Source: PoT sp049331405
Lineage (GTDB): Bacteria; Planctomycetota; Planctomycetia; Isosphaerales; Isosphaeraceae
Direction: 5' to 3'
Length of the DNA stretch: 64,000 bases
Assembly (NCBI RefSeq): GCF_049331405.1
Contig: NZ_CP186275.1
Location: 248,001-312,000 of the forward strand
The notes beneath the pieces were generated by a model, which had not been told where the DNA came from, did not search any database, and saw nothing but the letters and a program-made list of their open reading frames with translations. Below, in pieces: positions 62,873 to 64,000 of this stretch; position 1 is the stretch's first letter, and every line of letters starts with the position of its first letter. The position numbers and the translations under genes are program-made.

Positions 62873-64000
62873 TCAGGGGGCCGGCGATTCGGCGGGTTGG
62901 TCCCTGGCCGGCGCGATCGTGAACGAGCCACGCAGTTCGAGCGGCTTGGGGCCGTTGCCGAGCGTGAACCGGAACGTCATGGTCTTGCCGTCGTGGTCGA
63001 CGACCTTGGCCTCGGTTTTGACTTCGGCCTTGGCCTTGGCCCCGGCTTGCTCCGCACCCTGATTGGCCGGGCGGCCGGCGAACGCGGCGGGGACGATCGG
63101 CTTGACGGGCTCGGGGGCGTTCCTCAGGCGAAGCTGCGATAGGAAGTCGCCCGTCGAGGTGGGATTGACCTTCTTTTCGTCGACAAGGGTGATTCCTTGA
63201 TGGTCCAGCAGCGTACCTTGCATCTCTTCGAGCGAGACGATCGAGACGTTATAGGCCGTCAAGGCATTCGATTCGGTCGCGACGGAATCGACATAACGGC
63301 TGATCTCCGAGAGGTAGACGTCGAAGTTGAAGCCGTCTCGACGGTTCTCTTCGACTCCAACGCGCTGGGCCTCGAGTTGAGCCTCTCGCTCGCACCTCAT
63401 GGCGTATTTCGATCTGTAGAGGTGGTAACTTGCAGCAAGTTCGCGATAAAACCGCGCCAGCGATCGCTTCGTCTGCTGGCGGACGCTGGCGGCGTAGGTT
63501 TCTTCCTTCTGGCGGACATGCGCGTTGGCGTCATCACCTGCTCTAGCTAGATCCTGCAATCGTAACTTCTGAAGCAGAATATCTGGCTGATTCTCTTGCA
63601 TGGCAAGCAAGCACCGCTCCCAGGTGGTTTTGACTGGCTCGACGCTCGCTCGAGTCGCGGGGATGATACTTCGCTTGTCCTCGAGAGATAATCCGATCAT
63701 ATTTCGAAGTCTGCTTTCGATCCCCTTCAAATCGGATGACCTGCTCGATCCGATGTCGCGAAGCTGTGCGAGCAGGACCTCTGCTTTGCCGGAGTTGGTG
63801 TTGTCGACCCGGCCGGCGTTGAATTCAGCATTCGCCCACGCCAGGGCGGACTCCGTCAGCTTGATCGCCCTCCTGATCGCAGCGAGTTCGGACCTTTGTT
63901 GCATGAGCGACCAGTAGTTTTGTTCGACTGACCGCAAGTAAGCCATGAGCTCGCCGCGGAACTTCTGGAAATGAGCTCGGTCTTCGATGCGAATGATCGC
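62873..64000 (-). CDS. TolC-like outer-membrane efflux protein, 5' end outside window
   Basis: The frame is open to the window edge at 64000, so the N-terminus is missing; 375 residues are visible. The pattern is that of the TolC/OEP family: long amphipathic helices (NYWSLMQQRSELAAIRRAIK, LTESALAWANAEFNAGRVDN, LAQLRDIGSSRSSDLKGIES), LRNMIGL, and a second repeat with YRELAASYHLYRSKYAMRCE and AYNVSIVSLEEMQGTLLDHQ. The final GTLLDHQGITL is typical of the family's end. A lysine/alanine-rich region and a short beta segment (GKTMTFRFTLGNGPKPLELR) extend the C-terminus. It would form an outer-membrane channel for an efflux or secretion pump. Confidence 0.85.
   Translation of the reverse strand, partial: AIIRIEDRAHFQKFRGELMAYLRSVEQNYWSLMQQRSELAAIRRAIKLTESALAWANAEFNAGRVDNTNSGKAEVLLAQLRDIGSSRSSDLKGIESRLRNMIGLSLEDKRSIIPATRASVEPVKTTWERCLLAMQENQPDILLQKLRLQDLARAGDDANAHVRQKEETYAASVRQQTKRSLARFYRELAASYHLYRSKYAMRCEREAQLEAQRVGVEENRRDGFNFDVYLSEISRYVDSVATESNALTAYNVSIVSLEEMQGTLLDHQGITLVDEKKVNPTSTGDFLSQLRLRNAPEPVKPIVPAAFAGRPANQGAEQAGAKAKAEVKTEAKVVDHDGKTMTFRFTLGNGPKPLELRGSFTIAPARDQPAESPAP

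Overview
The window is high-GC chromosomal DNA from a planctomycete, most likely of the Isosphaeraceae. The clues are a DUF1559 prepilin-like protein, a Gemmata-type TIGR02996 leucine-rich-repeat protein, membrane-tethered ECF sigma factors with long C-terminal extensions, zinc-ribbon plus membrane proteins, a PEP-CTERM spondin protein, a secreted FG-GAP protein with an LEPR-XLL-like N-terminus, and tetratricopeptide proteins. This assignment is an inference from gene families; no rRNA or tRNA gene was seen.

Layout. 1-12.1 kb: large secreted Ig-like and FG-GAP proteins, a PLP-dependent threonine dehydratase, a zinc-ribbon/HEAT protein, a TIGR02996/LRR protein and a secreted Ntn amidase. 12.2-14.3 kb: an AT-richer island with two tandem consensus promoters, a structured leader and a three-gene overlapping operon (88-aa protein, XRE regulator, retron-type reverse transcriptase). 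This is the strongest candidate for an undescribed system. 14.5-19.3 kb: an ECF sigma factor with a coiled-coil tail, a transposase remnant and a sigma-54 activator. 19.5-25.2 kb: a co-directional envelope redox cluster made of a methionine-rich lipoprotein, a secreted Cys/His-rich protein, a peroxiredoxin, a DUF1223 protein, MsrP, and an MsrQ fused to an NAD(P)H reductase and a 2Fe-2S ferredoxin. The parts resemble a methionine-based oxidant-scavenging system with its own electron supply. 25.4-31.5 kb: glycine-rich secreted proteins, an ECF sigma/anti-sigma pair and a PEP-CTERM protein.

31.6-42.5 kb: an ISAs1 remnant next to a truncated regulator, the trehalose operon (otsA-otsB), an FHA protein, a NarL-type two-component system with an IS1595 element upstream, a ferredoxin-type aldo/keto reductase, and a decayed IS with long terminal inverted repeats. 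42.6-52.1 kb: a second membrane-tethered ECF sigma factor with HEAT repeats, a DUF1559 protein, an LRR membrane protein, a zinc-ribbon M50-like protease, and small hypotheticals. 52.3-58.7 kb: two TPR paralogues (about 27 and 7 repeats) flanking a complete IS1595-type element that has an 8-bp target duplication and splits a small membrane-protein gene; then a cupin. 59-64 kb: a third ECF sigma factor fused to HEAT-like repeats and a C-terminal HINT autoprocessing domain, a RutE-like nitroreductase, and the end of a TolC-like protein.

Several genes carry single-base frameshifts in homopolymer runs. These may be real decay, recoding or assembly error, and this should be settled before biological weight is put on them.
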